Shown here in pieces: positions 30,040 to 39,746 of a stretch of 64,000 bases of DNA (within the stretch, counting starts at the first letter, position 1; each line of letters opens with the position of its first letter). The position numbers and the translations under genes are program-made. The stretch lies in the NCBI RefSeq assembly GCF_004116465.1, contig NZ_PDJV01000012.1:16629-80628 (forward strand), written 5' to 3'. The stretch is from Arcobacter sp. F2176. GTDB lineage: Bacteria > Campylobacterota > Campylobacteria > Campylobacterales > Arcobacteraceae. A model generated the notes under the pieces. That model had not been told where the DNA came from and did not search any database. It saw only the letters and a list, made by a program, of their open reading frames with translations.

Positions 30040-30683
30040 ACGAATATCCAATTAAATTATTAGTTTCACTTATTTATTCTGCAATTGTAGCTTTTTCTTT
30101 TCATATAGAATATATTTTTTTATTGCCAATATTTTTTATGCTAATTGTTGAGTATAAAGAGGTATTATCTATTTTAAAAAAACTTGCTTTAATAAATCTA
30201 TTTATAATTTTCTTAGTTGTTTTTGTAGCCTTCCATGATATAAATAAAGCAATTGAGCTTTTTTTTAGAACAAATTTTATTTTGTTATTTAATTTACTGG
30301 TTTTTTATAAATCAAAAGGTTATGACATAGTAAGAGGTTTTAATTCACTTCGATTTCCAAAAAAGTTTGTGACAATATTTTATTTTTCTATTGTGATGAT
30401 CGAATATCTTTTTAAAGAATTTAAAACAATAAAAGCAACACTTAGACTTAGAGGATTTCATGCTAGAAGTAATCTTTTTAGTTACCAAACTTATGGAAAT
30501 GTATTTGCAATGATGTTTATAAAATCAATTAGAAAATCTGAAGAGATGAGAGATAGTTTGATTTCAAGAGGATTTAATGGTGAGATTTATCTACTTGAAA
30601 TGCCCTCAAAAAATAAAAACTATATTATCCTTTCAATTTTAGTATTTATTGTTGCAATTAATAAAATGGTGGTAAGTCTATGA
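30036..30683 (+). CDS. nikQ: NikQ: ECF transporter transmembrane (T) component
   Basis: 215 residues, about five membrane segments, CbiQ family. The coupling motif LRLRGFHARS near residue 135 and the second motif LISRGFNGE near 177 match the Ala-Arg-Gly-like motifs that contact the ATPase. It joins NikO to the substrate subunit NikM. Confidence 0.88.
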   Translation: MNEYPIKLLVSLIYSAIVAFSFHIEYIFLLPIFFMLIVEYKEVLSILKKLALINLFIIFLVVFVAFHDINKAIELFFRTNFILLFNLLVFYKSKGYDIVRGFNSLRFPKKFVTIFYFSIVMIEYLFKEFKTIKATLRLRGFHARSNLFSYQTYGNVFAMMFIKSIRKSEEMRDSLISRGFNGEIYLLEMPSKNKNYIILSILVFIVAINKMVVSL

Positions 30684-31327
30684 GTTGTTCTGTTAATGTA
30701 AGAGATGTAAATTATTCATGTGAAAGCAAAAGTTTGTTGGAAAATATAAATTTAAATGTAGGACATGAAGAAAAAGTTGCTGTTGTTGGAGCAAATGGAA
30801 GTGGGAAAAGTACTTTACTTAAAATAATTGCAGGTTTAATCTCTCCTTCAAGTGGCTATATTGAAATATTCCATGACAAAATGGGCTCACTAAAAGATTT
30901 TAGAAAATATAGAAGTGATATAGGATATCTACCCCAAGATGTTTCAAATCATTTTTTATGCCCAACTGTAATAGAAGATGTGATGTTTGCTTTAAGGGCA
31001 AAAGGTGTATCAAAAGATGAATCATATACAAAAGCTAGCGAAGTTTTGGAAAACCTAAATATAAAGAAGTTAGAAAATAGGATTATACATGAATTAAGTG
31101 GCGGTGAGCAGAAGATCGTAGCCTTAGCTGGGATTCTTATTACCAAACCAAAAATATTGCTTTTTGATGAGCCTACGAATGATTTAGATGAGAAAAGTGA
31201 AAATACTATATGTGAGATTTTAAATTCTATAAAAAAATCTATGATAATCGTATCCCATCACAAAAGTTTCATTGATAAACTTACACTTACAATATATAGA
31301 TTAAATAAAAGTTTGATAAAGGAATAA
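30680..31327 (+). CDS. nikO: NikO: ECF transporter ATP-binding protein
   Basis: 215 residues. Walker A GANGSGKST near residue 38, signature LSGGEQ near 141, Walker B ILLFDEPTNDLD near 160 and switch His in IIVSHH. It energises nickel uptake with NikQ and NikM. It starts at ATGA inside the nikQ stop and has no extra domain. Confidence 0.93.
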   Translation: MSCSVNVRDVNYSCESKSLLENINLNVGHEEKVAVVGANGSGKSTLLKIIAGLISPSSGYIEIFHDKMGSLKDFRKYRSDIGYLPQDVSNHFLCPTVIEDVMFALRAKGVSKDESYTKASEVLENLNIKKLENRIIHELSGGEQKIVALAGILITKPKILLFDEPTNDLDEKSENTICEILNSIKKSMIIVSHHKSFIDKLTLTIYRLNKSLIKE

Positions 31328-31373
31328 GCCAAAGGCTAATAAAATATATCAATAAAGTATAAAGTTGGTAAAC

Positions 31374-31883
31374 ATGAAAAACAATATTGATATAGTAATG
31401 TTAGGTGACTCTCTTACATCAAGGGGAGAGTGGGATGTTCTTCTTTACCCCAAAAAAATTATAAACCTTGGTCATGATGCTGATACTACAGTTGATATTT
31501 TAGCTAGATTAGATTTAGCTATTGAAGTTCACTCTAAATGTATTTATCTAATGATTGGTATTAATGATATGAATTCTTATAAGAGTTTAGACAAAATTTT
31601 TGAGAATTATATCCAAATATTAAATAGATTGAAAATCAAATCTACTTCAAAAGTTTTTGTACAATCTGTACTTTATACACAAATGAACTCTTTTAATAAA
31701 AAAGTAAAAGAAATCAATATCAAACTCAAAGAGTATTGTAATGACAATAATCTTACTTTTATAGATTTAAATGAGAATTTATCAAGGGATGAGGTTTTGT
31801 TAAATATTTATACAACAGATGGTTTACATTTAAATATGAAAGCTTATATTGAGTGGGCAAACAAAATTAGAAGCTATTTTTAA
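31374..31883 (+). CDS. SGNH/GDSL-family hydrolase
   Basis: 169 residues. Block I is MLGDSLTSRGEW (nucleophile Ser), block III region GINDMN, and block V DGLHLNMKAY supplies the Asp-His pair. No signal peptide, so cytoplasmic. Such enzymes are esterases or lipases of wide specificity; the substrate cannot be told. The ATG at 31374 is preferred over TTG at 31365. The 3' end overlaps the convergent membrane-protein gene by 17 bp. Confidence 0.82.
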   Translation: MKNNIDIVMLGDSLTSRGEWDVLLYPKKIINLGHDADTTVDILARLDLAIEVHSKCIYLMIGINDMNSYKSLDKIFENYIQILNRLKIKSTSKVFVQSVLYTQMNSFNKKVKEINIKLKEYCNDNNLTFIDLNENLSRDEVLLNIYTTDGLHLNMKAYIEWANKIRSYF

Positions 31884-32424
31884 AACTTTTAAATAGTAGC
31901 TCTTTATGATTTGTTGCTGTATCTTGATTCAGTATCATAAAGACAAAATTATCATTTAAAAAGTGAGTATAAAATTTCTCTATTTTAGGATAGGTATAGC
32001 TTTTTTTCACAGATGGATAAATATACTTTTTCGCAGGATAAAACTGCATTACCACATATAGAAAAAGCGTACTTAAAACACTTATTTCAATTACTGTTAT
32101 AACTTTTGCCAACAAAGATTTGATATTTTGACTATCAATAAATTTTGAAAGTATTTTAAATATAAAATCCCATCCAAAATATAGTATTAATAGATTTATG
32201 GCAAAGGCAATTAATATAAGAGTAGTATATGTATCTGCTTTTGTTATATGAAATTTTTGTAATAAGGTTGCACTTTCAGGAGCAAATTTTGCAGAGATTG
32301 AAAGTATAAAAAAGATTTTAAAATATTCAAATATTTTTAGATAAGTTTTTTGTACATAAGAGTGATAAATTAGGAAAAATAGTATTAAAAAGAATATAAA
32401 ATCTAGTATGTTATAAAATGTCAT
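31867..32424 (-). CDS. CvpA-like membrane protein
   Basis: 185 residues with about four membrane segments in the first 130, then a basic/aromatic tail. The start NILDFIFFLILFFLIYHSYVQKTY and the later FAINLLILYFGWDF are typical of CvpA-type proteins, linked in E. coli to colicin V export and membrane stress. The match is by composition and layout only. Convergent with the SGNH hydrolase gene; follows lpd on the same strand but behind a terminator. Confidence 0.5.
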   Translation of the reverse strand: MTFYNILDFIFFLILFFLIYHSYVQKTYLKIFEYFKIFFILSISAKFAPESATLLQKFHITKADTYTTLILIAFAINLLILYFGWDFIFKILSKFIDSQNIKSLLAKVITVIEISVLSTLFLYVVMQFYPAKKYIYPSVKKSYTYPKIEKFYTHFLNDNFVFMILNQDTATNHKELLFKSFKNSF

Positions 32425-32441
32425 TCATAATTATAACATAA

Positions 32442-32467
32442 CTAAAAAGAGTTTTATCTCTTTTTAG
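32442..32467. terminator. Terminator hairpin after lpd
   Basis: 10-bp stem CTAAAAAGAG / CTCTTTTTAG with a 6-nt loop that overlaps the lpd stop codon. Stem sides carry A5/T5 runs, so it may work in both directions. Confidence 0.6.
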
Positions 32468-34223
32468 CTTTTGCATTTGGTAAGTCTGTAATACTTCCGT
32501 GGAATATTTCAGCTGCCATACCAACTGATTCATGTAAAGTAGGGTGTGCATGAATTGTAAGTGCAATATCTTCTGCATCACAATCCATTTCAAGTGCTAG
32601 TGAAATTTCACCAAGTAATTCACCTGCATTATCTCCAACAAGTGCTCCACCAATTAGTTGGTGAGTATCTTTATCAAAAATAAGTTTAGTCATACCATCA
32701 CTTGAAACATCACTTGCCAATGCTCTACCTGATGCTGACCATGGGAAAGTTGATACCTCATAGTTTACACCAGCTGCTTTTGCTTCATTTTCAGTCATAC
32801 CAGCCCAAGCGATTTCTGGGAAAGTATAAGCGATACTTGGAATTTGTTTTGGTTCAAAGAATACTTTTTCACCAGCTATTACTTCAGCTGCCACATGACC
32901 TTCATGTACTGCTTTGTGTGCAAGCATAGGTTGCCCAACAATATCTCCAATTGCATAGATATTTGGTACATTTGTTCTCATTTGATTGTCAACTTTTATG
33001 ATTCCATAATCATCAACATTCACTCCACAATTTTGAAGGTCTAGTTTATTACCATTTGCACTTCTTCCCATTGCTACAAGAATTGCATCATAAGCTACTG
33101 CACCTTCTGGTGCATTTTTACCTTTGAATTCAACATAAACACCATCTTGTTTTGGGATGATTGATTGTGCTTGAGTTTCAAACATTACATTAAATCTTTT
33201 TACATTTGATTTAGTATACATTTTAACTATATCAGCATCAGTTCCGCTCATTAGTTGTTTACCTCTAACTACGAAGTCAACTTGGCTTCCTAATTTTTGA
33301 TAAACAGTTCCCATTTCAAGTCCGATAATTCCTCCACCCATAACTAGAAGTCTTTTTGGTACTTCTTTTACTTCTAAGGCATCAGTAGAATCCCAAATTC
33401 TAGGATCTTCATGAGGTATAAATGACATTTTAGAGCTTTGAGATCCAGCTGCAATAATACAATTATCAAAAGTAACTTTTGTTTGTTTACCTTCAACATC
33501 AGTATGCTCAACGATAACAGAGTTATTATCTAAAAACTTAGCATAACCTTGTACTACTGTTACTTTTCTCATCTTAGCCATTGCACCTAAACCATCAGTT
33601 AGTTTTTTTACAACGCCACTTTTATAAGCTGCAACTCCTGGTAAATCAATCTCAGGTTTTGAAAACTTGATACCTGCATGTGAAATGTGTTCTGCTTCTT
33701 CCATAACTTTTGCCACATGAAGAAGTGCTTTAGATGGAATACAACCAACATTTAGACAAACTCCACCTAGTGTTGGATATCTTTCCACTAAAACTGTATC
33801 TAAACCTAAATCTGCACATCTAAAAGCAGCAGAATAACCACCAGGTCCTGCTCCTATTACTAGTACTTGACCTTTTACTTCACCTGCACCATCAGTATTT
33901 GTAGAAGTTTTTGCTGGCTCAGTTTTAGCTTTTGGTGCTTCTTGCACTTTTTCTTCAACAGCTGGTGTTGCTGAAGCTTCATCTTCTATTTCAATTCTTG
34001 CAATTAAATCACCAGAGTTAACTTTATCTCCAACTTTTACAAGAATCTCTTTTATAATACCACCGTGAGTAGTTGGAACATCCATAGAGGCTTTTTCAGT
34101 CTCTAGGGTAATAAGTCCATCTTCTTCTTCTACTTTATCTCCAATACTAACCATAACATCGATTAAATCAACATCATTATCAGCACCTAAATCAGGAATT
34201 AAAATATCTATAACTTTACTCAT
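32454..34223 (-). CDS. lpdA: Dihydrolipoyl dehydrogenase with N-terminal lipoyl domain
   Basis: 589 residues. Residues 1-80 are a lipoyl domain with [10 protein letters not shown] (lipoyl lysine near 44); residues 118-589 are the flavoenzyme: FAD site VIGAGPGGYSAAF, redox pair GGVCLNVGCIP, NAD site MGGGIIGLEMG and catalytic HAHPTLHES. It reoxidises dihydrolipoamide in the pyruvate dehydrogenase complex. It lies 9 bp after aceF. Lipoyl domains fused to E3 are known in several bacteria and pneumococcal Lpd; here the domain is close in sequence to those of AceF. AAGGAAGAG precedes it. Confidence 0.96.
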   Translation of the reverse strand: MSKVIDILIPDLGADNDVDLIDVMVSIGDKVEEEDGLITLETEKASMDVPTTHGGIIKEILVKVGDKVNSGDLIARIEIEDEASATPAVEEKVQEAPKAKTEPAKTSTNTDGAGEVKGQVLVIGAGPGGYSAAFRCADLGLDTVLVERYPTLGGVCLNVGCIPSKALLHVAKVMEEAEHISHAGIKFSKPEIDLPGVAAYKSGVVKKLTDGLGAMAKMRKVTVVQGYAKFLDNNSVIVEHTDVEGKQTKVTFDNCIIAAGSQSSKMSFIPHEDPRIWDSTDALEVKEVPKRLLVMGGGIIGLEMGTVYQKLGSQVDFVVRGKQLMSGTDADIVKMYTKSNVKRFNVMFETQAQSIIPKQDGVYVEFKGKNAPEGAVAYDAILVAMGRSANGNKLDLQNCGVNVDDYGIIKVDNQMRTNVPNIYAIGDIVGQPMLAHKAVHEGHVAAEVIAGEKVFFEPKQIPSIAYTFPEIAWAGMTENEAKAAGVNYEVSTFPWSASGRALASDVSSDGMTKLIFDKDTHQLIGGALVGDNAGELLGEISLALEMDCDAEDIALTIHAHPTLHESVGMAAEIFHGSITDLPNAKAKKR

Positions 34224-34232
34224 TTCTCTTCC

Positions 34233-35960
34233 TTACAGACTTAATAGTCTAATATCACTTAATAGTTGTGATAAAGTAGTTGTAAATCTTGCACCATCAG
34301 CACCATCGATTACTTTATGATCATAAGATAATGATAACGGTAAAGTTAATCTTGGTATGAAGTTTTCACCATTCCATACTGGTTTCATTTCAGATTTTGA
34401 TAATCCTAAGATTGCAACTTCAGGAGCATTGATAATTGGAGTGAATTTAGTTCCACCAATTCCACCTAAAGATGAGATTGTAAATGAAGCACCTTGCATA
34501 TCAGCAGATTTTAGTTTACCTTCTCTTGCTTTTTTAGAAATCTCAGCCATTTCAATAGCTATTTCTTTAAATCCTTTTTTATCAACATCTCTAATTACTG
34601 GAACCATAAGACCATTTGGAGTGTCAACTGCAATTGCAATATGGAAATATTTTTTCATAATTAAATTTTGTCCATCAGCACTTAATGATGAATTAAATTT
34701 AGGATGAATAGCTAAGGCTTTTGCCACAGCTTTAACCACAAATACTAAAGGTGAAAGTTTAAACCCATCAGCAATAGCATTTTGTGCTTTTCTAAAGCTT
34801 TCTAGTTCTGTAATATCAGCTTCATCAAATTGTGTTACATGAGGAATTGATACCCAGTTTCTATGTAAACTTGGTCCTGAAATTTTTTGGATTCTACTTA
34901 ACTCAACAGTTTCAATTTCACCAAATTGTGAGAAATCTACTTCTTTAAGTTCTGGTAGATTAAATCCTAATCCACTTCCAGATGCACTTGCTGGTTTATT
35001 TAGTTGCTCTTTTACATAAGCTTTGATATCTTCTTTTAGAATTCTACCTTTTTTAGCGCTTCCTTTTACAAAACCTAAATCAACACCAAATTCTCTTGCT
35101 ATTTTTCTTACACTTGGACTTGCATAAACTTTTTTAGCTTTTTGAGATAATACACTTGTGTCTTCTTTAACAGTTGCTGTTGCAACAGCTGCTTGTAAAG
35201 TTGCAGGTGCTTTTTTCTCTTCTTTTGGAGCTTCTTGTTTAGGTGCTTGTGCTGGAGTTGGAACTTTACTTTCCATAACTACAGTTTTAACCATCTTAGC
35301 AATTAAGTCACCAGAGTTTACTTTATCTCCAACTTTAACAAAAAGTTCTAAAATCTCACCTGCAAATGGAGCAGGTACATCCATAGATGCTTTTTCAGTT
35401 TCAAGTGTAATTAAACCGTGTTCTGCTTCAACTGTATCACCTACATTAACCATAACATCAATTAAATCAACATCTTTATCTGCACCTAAATCAGGAATAT
35501 GAACTTCTTCAATTACTGAACAAATAGTTTGATCTTGGATCAGTTGACAAGAAACTTGTGCACCTGAAGCTGAAATTGCTTGAAGTTCTGCTTCTGCTGA
35601 TTTTAAATCCATTGGACCAGAACTAGCAGGAGCAGAAGCAGCTGGTGCTTCTTTTTTCTCTTCAGTTTTAGGAGCTGGTGCCGCAGCTTCAGCTGGAGCT
35701 TCTTCACTACTTGCTTCATCTTGGATTTCAACTCTTGCAATTAAATCACCAGAATTTACTTTATCTCCAACTTTCACAAGTATTTCTTTTATAACACCTG
35801 CATGAGTTGTAGGAACATCCATAGATGCTTTTTCAGTCTCAAGTGTAATTAAACCATCTTCAACTTCAACAGTATCACCAACACTAACCATAATGTCAAT
35901 TAAATCAACATCTTTGTCAGCCCCTAAATCAGGAATATAAATATCTTGAATTGTACTCAT
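34233..35960 (-). CDS. aceF: Pyruvate dehydrogenase E2, dihydrolipoamide acetyltransferase
   Basis: 575 residues. Two lipoyl domains (residues about 4-80 and 150-225, each with [10 protein letters not shown]) flank an Ala/Pro linker and an unrecognised segment [18 protein letters not shown] peripheral-subunit-binding domain ([18 protein letters not shown]) sits near 280 and the catalytic domain ends [17 protein letters not shown] (His-Asp pair near 548). It forms the complex core and transfers acetyl to CoA. The gene follows aceE by 10 bp on the minus strand. The second lipoyl domain and the segment before it look duplicated from the first. Confidence 0.96.
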   Translation of the reverse strand: MSTIQDIYIPDLGADKDVDLIDIMVSVGDTVEVEDGLITLETEKASMDVPTTHAGVIKEILVKVGDKVNSGDLIARVEIQDEASSEEAPAEAAAPAPKTEEKKEAPAASAPASSGPMDLKSAEAELQAISASGAQVSCQLIQDQTICSVIEEVHIPDLGADKDVDLIDVMVNVGDTVEAEHGLITLETEKASMDVPAPFAGEILELFVKVGDKVNSGDLIAKMVKTVVMESKVPTPAQAPKQEAPKEEKKAPATLQAAVATATVKEDTSVLSQKAKKVYASPSVRKIAREFGVDLGFVKGSAKKGRILKEDIKAYVKEQLNKPASASGSGLGFNLPELKEVDFSQFGEIETVELSRIQKISGPSLHRNWVSIPHVTQFDEADITELESFRKAQNAIADGFKLSPLVFVVKAVAKALAIHPKFNSSLSADGQNLIMKKYFHIAIAVDTPNGLMVPVIRDVDKKGFKEIAIEMAEISKKAREGKLKSADMQGASFTISSLGGIGGTKFTPIINAPEVAILGLSKSEMKPVWNGENFIPRLTLPLSLSYDHKVIDGADGARFTTTLSQLLSDIRLLSL

Positions 35961-35970
35961 CTTCTACTCC

Positions 35971-38655
35971 TTATGCTTTTAGTGGGTTGATTTTATCTGG
36001 GTTGATGTTATGTTTTTTCATAGCATCAGCTAAAATAGATTTTTTCAACTTACCATTTTTAACAAGTTGTGATAAAGTAGTAAATACAATAAAGTCAGAA
36101 TCAACTTCAAAGAAGCTTCTTAAGTTAGCTCTACTATCACTTCTACCAAATCCATCAGTTCCTAAAGCTTTGAAGCTACCTTTTAAATAAGGGCTGATTT
36201 GCTCAGAATATGATTTCATATAATCAGTTGCTGATATAAATATTGATTCTTCGTCATCACCTAATACTTGAGTCACATATGGAACTTTATCTTTTCCATT
36301 GATATCTAACATATTTGATCTTTCCACGTCTTGTGCATCTCTTGTTAATTCGTTGTAAGAAGTAACCGAGTAAATATCACTTGCAATTCCATAATCATCT
36401 GCCAATACTTTAGCAGCAGCTCTAACTTGTTGTAAAATTGAACCTGAACCTAATAAATTAACTTTATAGTTATTTTTAGCTTTTACAGTCTCTAATTTAT
36501 AAATACCTTTTTTGATACCTTCTTCAGCACCTTTTGGCATTGCTGGTTGGTGGTAATTTTCATTTAATGTTGTAATATAATAGAATACATCTTCTTGTGT
36601 TTCACCATACATTCTTCTAACACCATCTTGAACGATAACTGCAACTTCATAACCAAATGTTGGGTCATAAGTAACACAATTTGGAATAGTATTAGCAATA
36701 ATATGAGAATGTCCATCTTCATGTTGTAAACCTTCACCATTAAGTGTAGTTCTACCAGATGTTCCACCGATTAAGAAACCTTTTGCTTTTTGATCTCCCG
36801 CTGCCCAACACATATCACCTGTTCTTTGGAATCCAAACATTGAGTAGAAAATATAAAATGGAATCATAGGACAATCATTGATTGAGTATGAAGTAGCTGC
36901 TGCTATCCAAGAACCCATTGAACCTAACTCATTAATACCTTCTTGTAGTACTTGACCTTTTTTATCTTCTTTATAGTATGCCACTTGATCTTTATCTTGT
37001 GGGATATATTTTTGACCTTCAGCTGCATAAATACCAAGTTGTCTAAACATACCTTCCATACCGAATGTTCTAGCTTCATCAGGAACGATAGGAACAATTC
37101 TTTTTCCGATTTGTTTATCTTTAACAAGTGTATTTAAAACTCTTACAAATGCCATAGTAGTAGAAATTTCTCTATCACCACTTCCTTGTAAAATAGCATC
37201 AAAAGCGCTCAATTCAGGAATAACAAGTTTTTCAGTAAAGGCTTCTCTTCTTTGAGGAACAAATCCACCAAGCGCAGCTCTTTTTTCTTTGATATATTTC
37301 ATTTCTTCTGAATCTTCAGGTGGTAAGTAGTATGGTAATTTTTCAATTTCTTCATCAGTAACAGGAATATCAAATCTATCTCTAAATTGTCTTAAAGATT
37401 TTAAATCTACTTTTTTAACACCATGTGCAATATTTTTACCTTCAGCAGCTTCCCCCATACCGTAACCTTTTACAGTCTTAGCTAAGATAACAGATGGTCT
37501 ACCTTTAGTTTCATTTGCTTTTTTGTATGCTGCATAAACTTTAACTGGATCATGTCCACCTCTGTTTAACATCCAAATTTCATCATCACTCATATTTTCT
37601 ACAAGTTTTGCAGTTTCAGGGTATTTGTTGAAGAATTTTTCTCTTGTGTAAGCTCCACCTTTTTGTTTAAAGTTTTGGTACTCACCATCAACAGTCTCTT
37701 CCATAAGTTCTAGAAGTTTTCCAGATGTATCTTTAGCTAATAGTTCATCCCATTTGCTTCCCCAGATAACTTTAAGTACTTCCCATCCAGCACCTCTAAA
37801 TTCACCTTCAAGTTCTTGGATAATTTTTCCATTTCCTCTAACAGGACCATCAAGTCTTTGTAAGTTACAGTTAATAACGAAGATTAAGTTTTCTAATCCT
37901 TCTCTTCCTGCAAGTCCAATTGCTCCTAATGATTCAGGTTCGTCACACTCACCATCACCCATGAAACAATAAATCTTTTGATTAGAACAATCTTTGATTC
38001 CTCTATCAGTTAAGTATTTTAAAAATCTTGCTTGATAAATAGCTTGAATAGGTCCTAGTCCCATAGATACAGTTGGAAACTGCCAATATGTTGGCATAAG
38101 TCTAGGATGTGGATATGATGGTAAACCTTTTCCATGAACTTCTTGTCTGAAGTTATCCATTTGTTCTTGAGTAAGTCTTCCTTCTAGAAAACTTCTTGCA
38201 TAGATACCTGGAGAGATATGTCCTTGGAAAAATATTAAATCTCCACCATCTTTTTCATTTGGTGCTTGAAAAAAGTGATTAAATCCAACATCATATAGTG
38301 TTGCAGAAGATTGAAAAGATGCGATGTGCCCACCTAATTCTAAATCTTTTTTAGAACCTCTTAAAACCATAAGTTGTGCATTCCATCTAATGATAGATCT
38401 TATTTTTCTCTCTAGTGATAAGTTACCTGGCATTTTAGGTTCTTGTTCTACTGGAATAGTATTCAAATAAGCAGTAGTCGCATTATATGGTAAATATGCT
38501 CCACTTCTTCTTGCTTTATCAATAAGTTTTTCCAAAAGAAAATGAGCTCTTTCGCTTCCTTCTTCTTCAATAACTGCTTCTAAAGCATCAATCCATTCTT
38601 GTGTTTCTTGCGGATCAAGATCTTTCAAGACATCGTTTAAGTTTTCAACTGACAT
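35971..38655 (-). CDS. aceE: Pyruvate dehydrogenase E1 component, homodimeric type
   Basis: 894 residues, the gammaproteobacterial-type single-chain E1. The thiamine diphosphate motif is GDGECDEPES followed by NLIFVINCNLQRLDGPVRGNGK. It decarboxylates pyruvate and acetylates the E2 lipoyl arm. The start has AAGGATTACTAA before ATG 38655. It leads an aceE-aceF-lpd operon that faces away from a lipoate ligase/lipA operon. Most Campylobacterota use pyruvate:acceptor oxidoreductase; presence of AceEF is an Arcobacter-like trait and may come from lateral transfer. Confidence 0.97.
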   Translation of the reverse strand: MSVENLNDVLKDLDPQETQEWIDALEAVIEEEGSERAHFLLEKLIDKARRSGAYLPYNATTAYLNTIPVEQEPKMPGNLSLERKIRSIIRWNAQLMVLRGSKKDLELGGHIASFQSSATLYDVGFNHFFQAPNEKDGGDLIFFQGHISPGIYARSFLEGRLTQEQMDNFRQEVHGKGLPSYPHPRLMPTYWQFPTVSMGLGPIQAIYQARFLKYLTDRGIKDCSNQKIYCFMGDGECDEPESLGAIGLAGREGLENLIFVINCNLQRLDGPVRGNGKIIQELEGEFRGAGWEVLKVIWGSKWDELLAKDTSGKLLELMEETVDGEYQNFKQKGGAYTREKFFNKYPETAKLVENMSDDEIWMLNRGGHDPVKVYAAYKKANETKGRPSVILAKTVKGYGMGEAAEGKNIAHGVKKVDLKSLRQFRDRFDIPVTDEEIEKLPYYLPPEDSEEMKYIKEKRAALGGFVPQRREAFTEKLVIPELSAFDAILQGSGDREISTTMAFVRVLNTLVKDKQIGKRIVPIVPDEARTFGMEGMFRQLGIYAAEGQKYIPQDKDQVAYYKEDKKGQVLQEGINELGSMGSWIAAATSYSINDCPMIPFYIFYSMFGFQRTGDMCWAAGDQKAKGFLIGGTSGRTTLNGEGLQHEDGHSHIIANTIPNCVTYDPTFGYEVAVIVQDGVRRMYGETQEDVFYYITTLNENYHQPAMPKGAEEGIKKGIYKLETVKAKNNYKVNLLGSGSILQQVRAAAKVLADDYGIASDIYSVTSYNELTRDAQDVERSNMLDINGKDKVPYVTQVLGDDEESIFISATDYMKSYSEQISPYLKGSFKALGTDGFGRSDSRANLRSFFEVDSDFIVFTTLSQLVKNGKLKKSILADAMKKHNINPDKINPLKA

Positions 38656-38981
38656 TTAGTAATCCTTGTTAGATTTTTTAATAGAAATTGCGATTTTCTC
38701 TATATTTACTGGTGAACATATGTCCAAAATGTAAAAATAATGTAAGCCCATTATCGAGTGTATCGAATTGTGGTCATATGGTACTTATTTTTACTTAACA
38801 TATACTTATCAGAAAAATTAATTTTTTCATTTAAGTTATATTAGAAATATTATCAAATATAATGAAAAAACAACAAATTTTAGTCTATTTTACTAGAAAA
38901 TTATGTTAAAAATATGTAAAATATTAATTAAAATTTAAGTTTAAGATAAAAATAATTATTTTTTGCTTAGAAAAGGTTTCT
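38656..38981. other. Divergent promoter region aceE / lipoate ligase
   Basis: 326 bp without a gene. ACATATGT (38718-38725) is a short palindrome and CATAT elements recur (CATATGG near 38776, AACATATAC near 38798), along with two TATCGA copies. They may bind a pyruvate- or redox-responsive regulator, but I recognise no named operator. Confidence 0.3.
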
Positions 38982-39746
38982 ATGATTGAAGAAAAAAGCT
39001 CGTTTAGAGTTATAAAAGATGGTGAAAATTCTGCTAGGGTAAATATGGCAACAGATGATGCATTAATATCATCTTTTGAAGAAAATGATAAAGCTATTTT
39101 AAGAGTTTATCATTGGAGTAAATCATTTACTATAGGGGTTTCACAGGACTTTTCTTCTTATTCATTTTGTGATGAGTATAATGGTAATTATGCTAAGCGA
39201 GTTACTGGTGGTGGAGTACTATTTCATGGTCATGATTTATCATACTCACTAGTCATACCAACACCTATGCTAAAAAGTTACAATATTAAACAATCATATG
39301 AGCTGATTTGTTATTTTTTGCTAAATTTTTACAAAAAATTGGGTCTAAAAACGAGTTTTGCTAAGGATGATGAGGGTGTAAATCTATCTAAAAATGAGTT
39401 TTGTCAAGTGGGTTATGAAGCTTATGATATTTTGGTAAATAGACAAAAAATTGGTGGAAATGCACAAAGAAGAACAAAAAAAGTAATATTTCAACACGGT
39501 TCAATTCCTTTATACAGTGTGAAAAAAAGTAACACAAATTTAGAAAATGAAAACAGTATTGATGAAAGATTTGGAATCAGCTTAGAAGATTTAAATATAA
39601 ATTTAACATATGAAGAAGCAAAGAATTTATTGATAGAATCTTTTAATGAAAGTTTTAAAGTAGAATTGATAAATTCACAATTAAATGAGAAAGAAAAAAA
39701 GAAAAAAAAAGAGTTATTAAAGGATAAATATGACTATGCCAAGTAA
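38982..39746 (+). CDS. Lipoate--protein ligase family protein
   Basis: 254 residues, BPL/LplA/LipB fold. RVTGGGVLFHGHDLSYSLVIP near residue 75 is the lipoate/substrate-binding signature (RRxxGGGxV/xFH type) and IGGNAQRRTKKVIFQHGSIP near 150 the second motif (lysine-rich GK-type). It attaches lipoate or octanoate to E2 lysines. It lacks the extra C-terminal domain of E. coli LplA, so it could instead be an octanoyl transferase. It is divergent from aceE and overlaps lipA by 17 nt; it would supply lipoylation for the complex next door. Confidence 0.83.
   Translation: MIEEKSSFRVIKDGENSARVNMATDDALISSFEENDKAILRVYHWSKSFTIGVSQDFSSYSFCDEYNGNYAKRVTGGGVLFHGHDLSYSLVIPTPMLKSYNIKQSYELICYFLLNFYKKLGLKTSFAKDDEGVNLSKNEFCQVGYEAYDILVNRQKIGGNAQRRTKKVIFQHGSIPLYSVKKSNTNLENENSIDERFGISLEDLNINLTYEEAKNLLIESFNESFKVELINSQLNEKEKKKKKELLKDKYDYAK

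Noticed and set aside
28302..31327. Nickel transporter as part of the element cargo
   Set aside because: It lies outside the right repeat and behind the native terminator, so it is host sequence.
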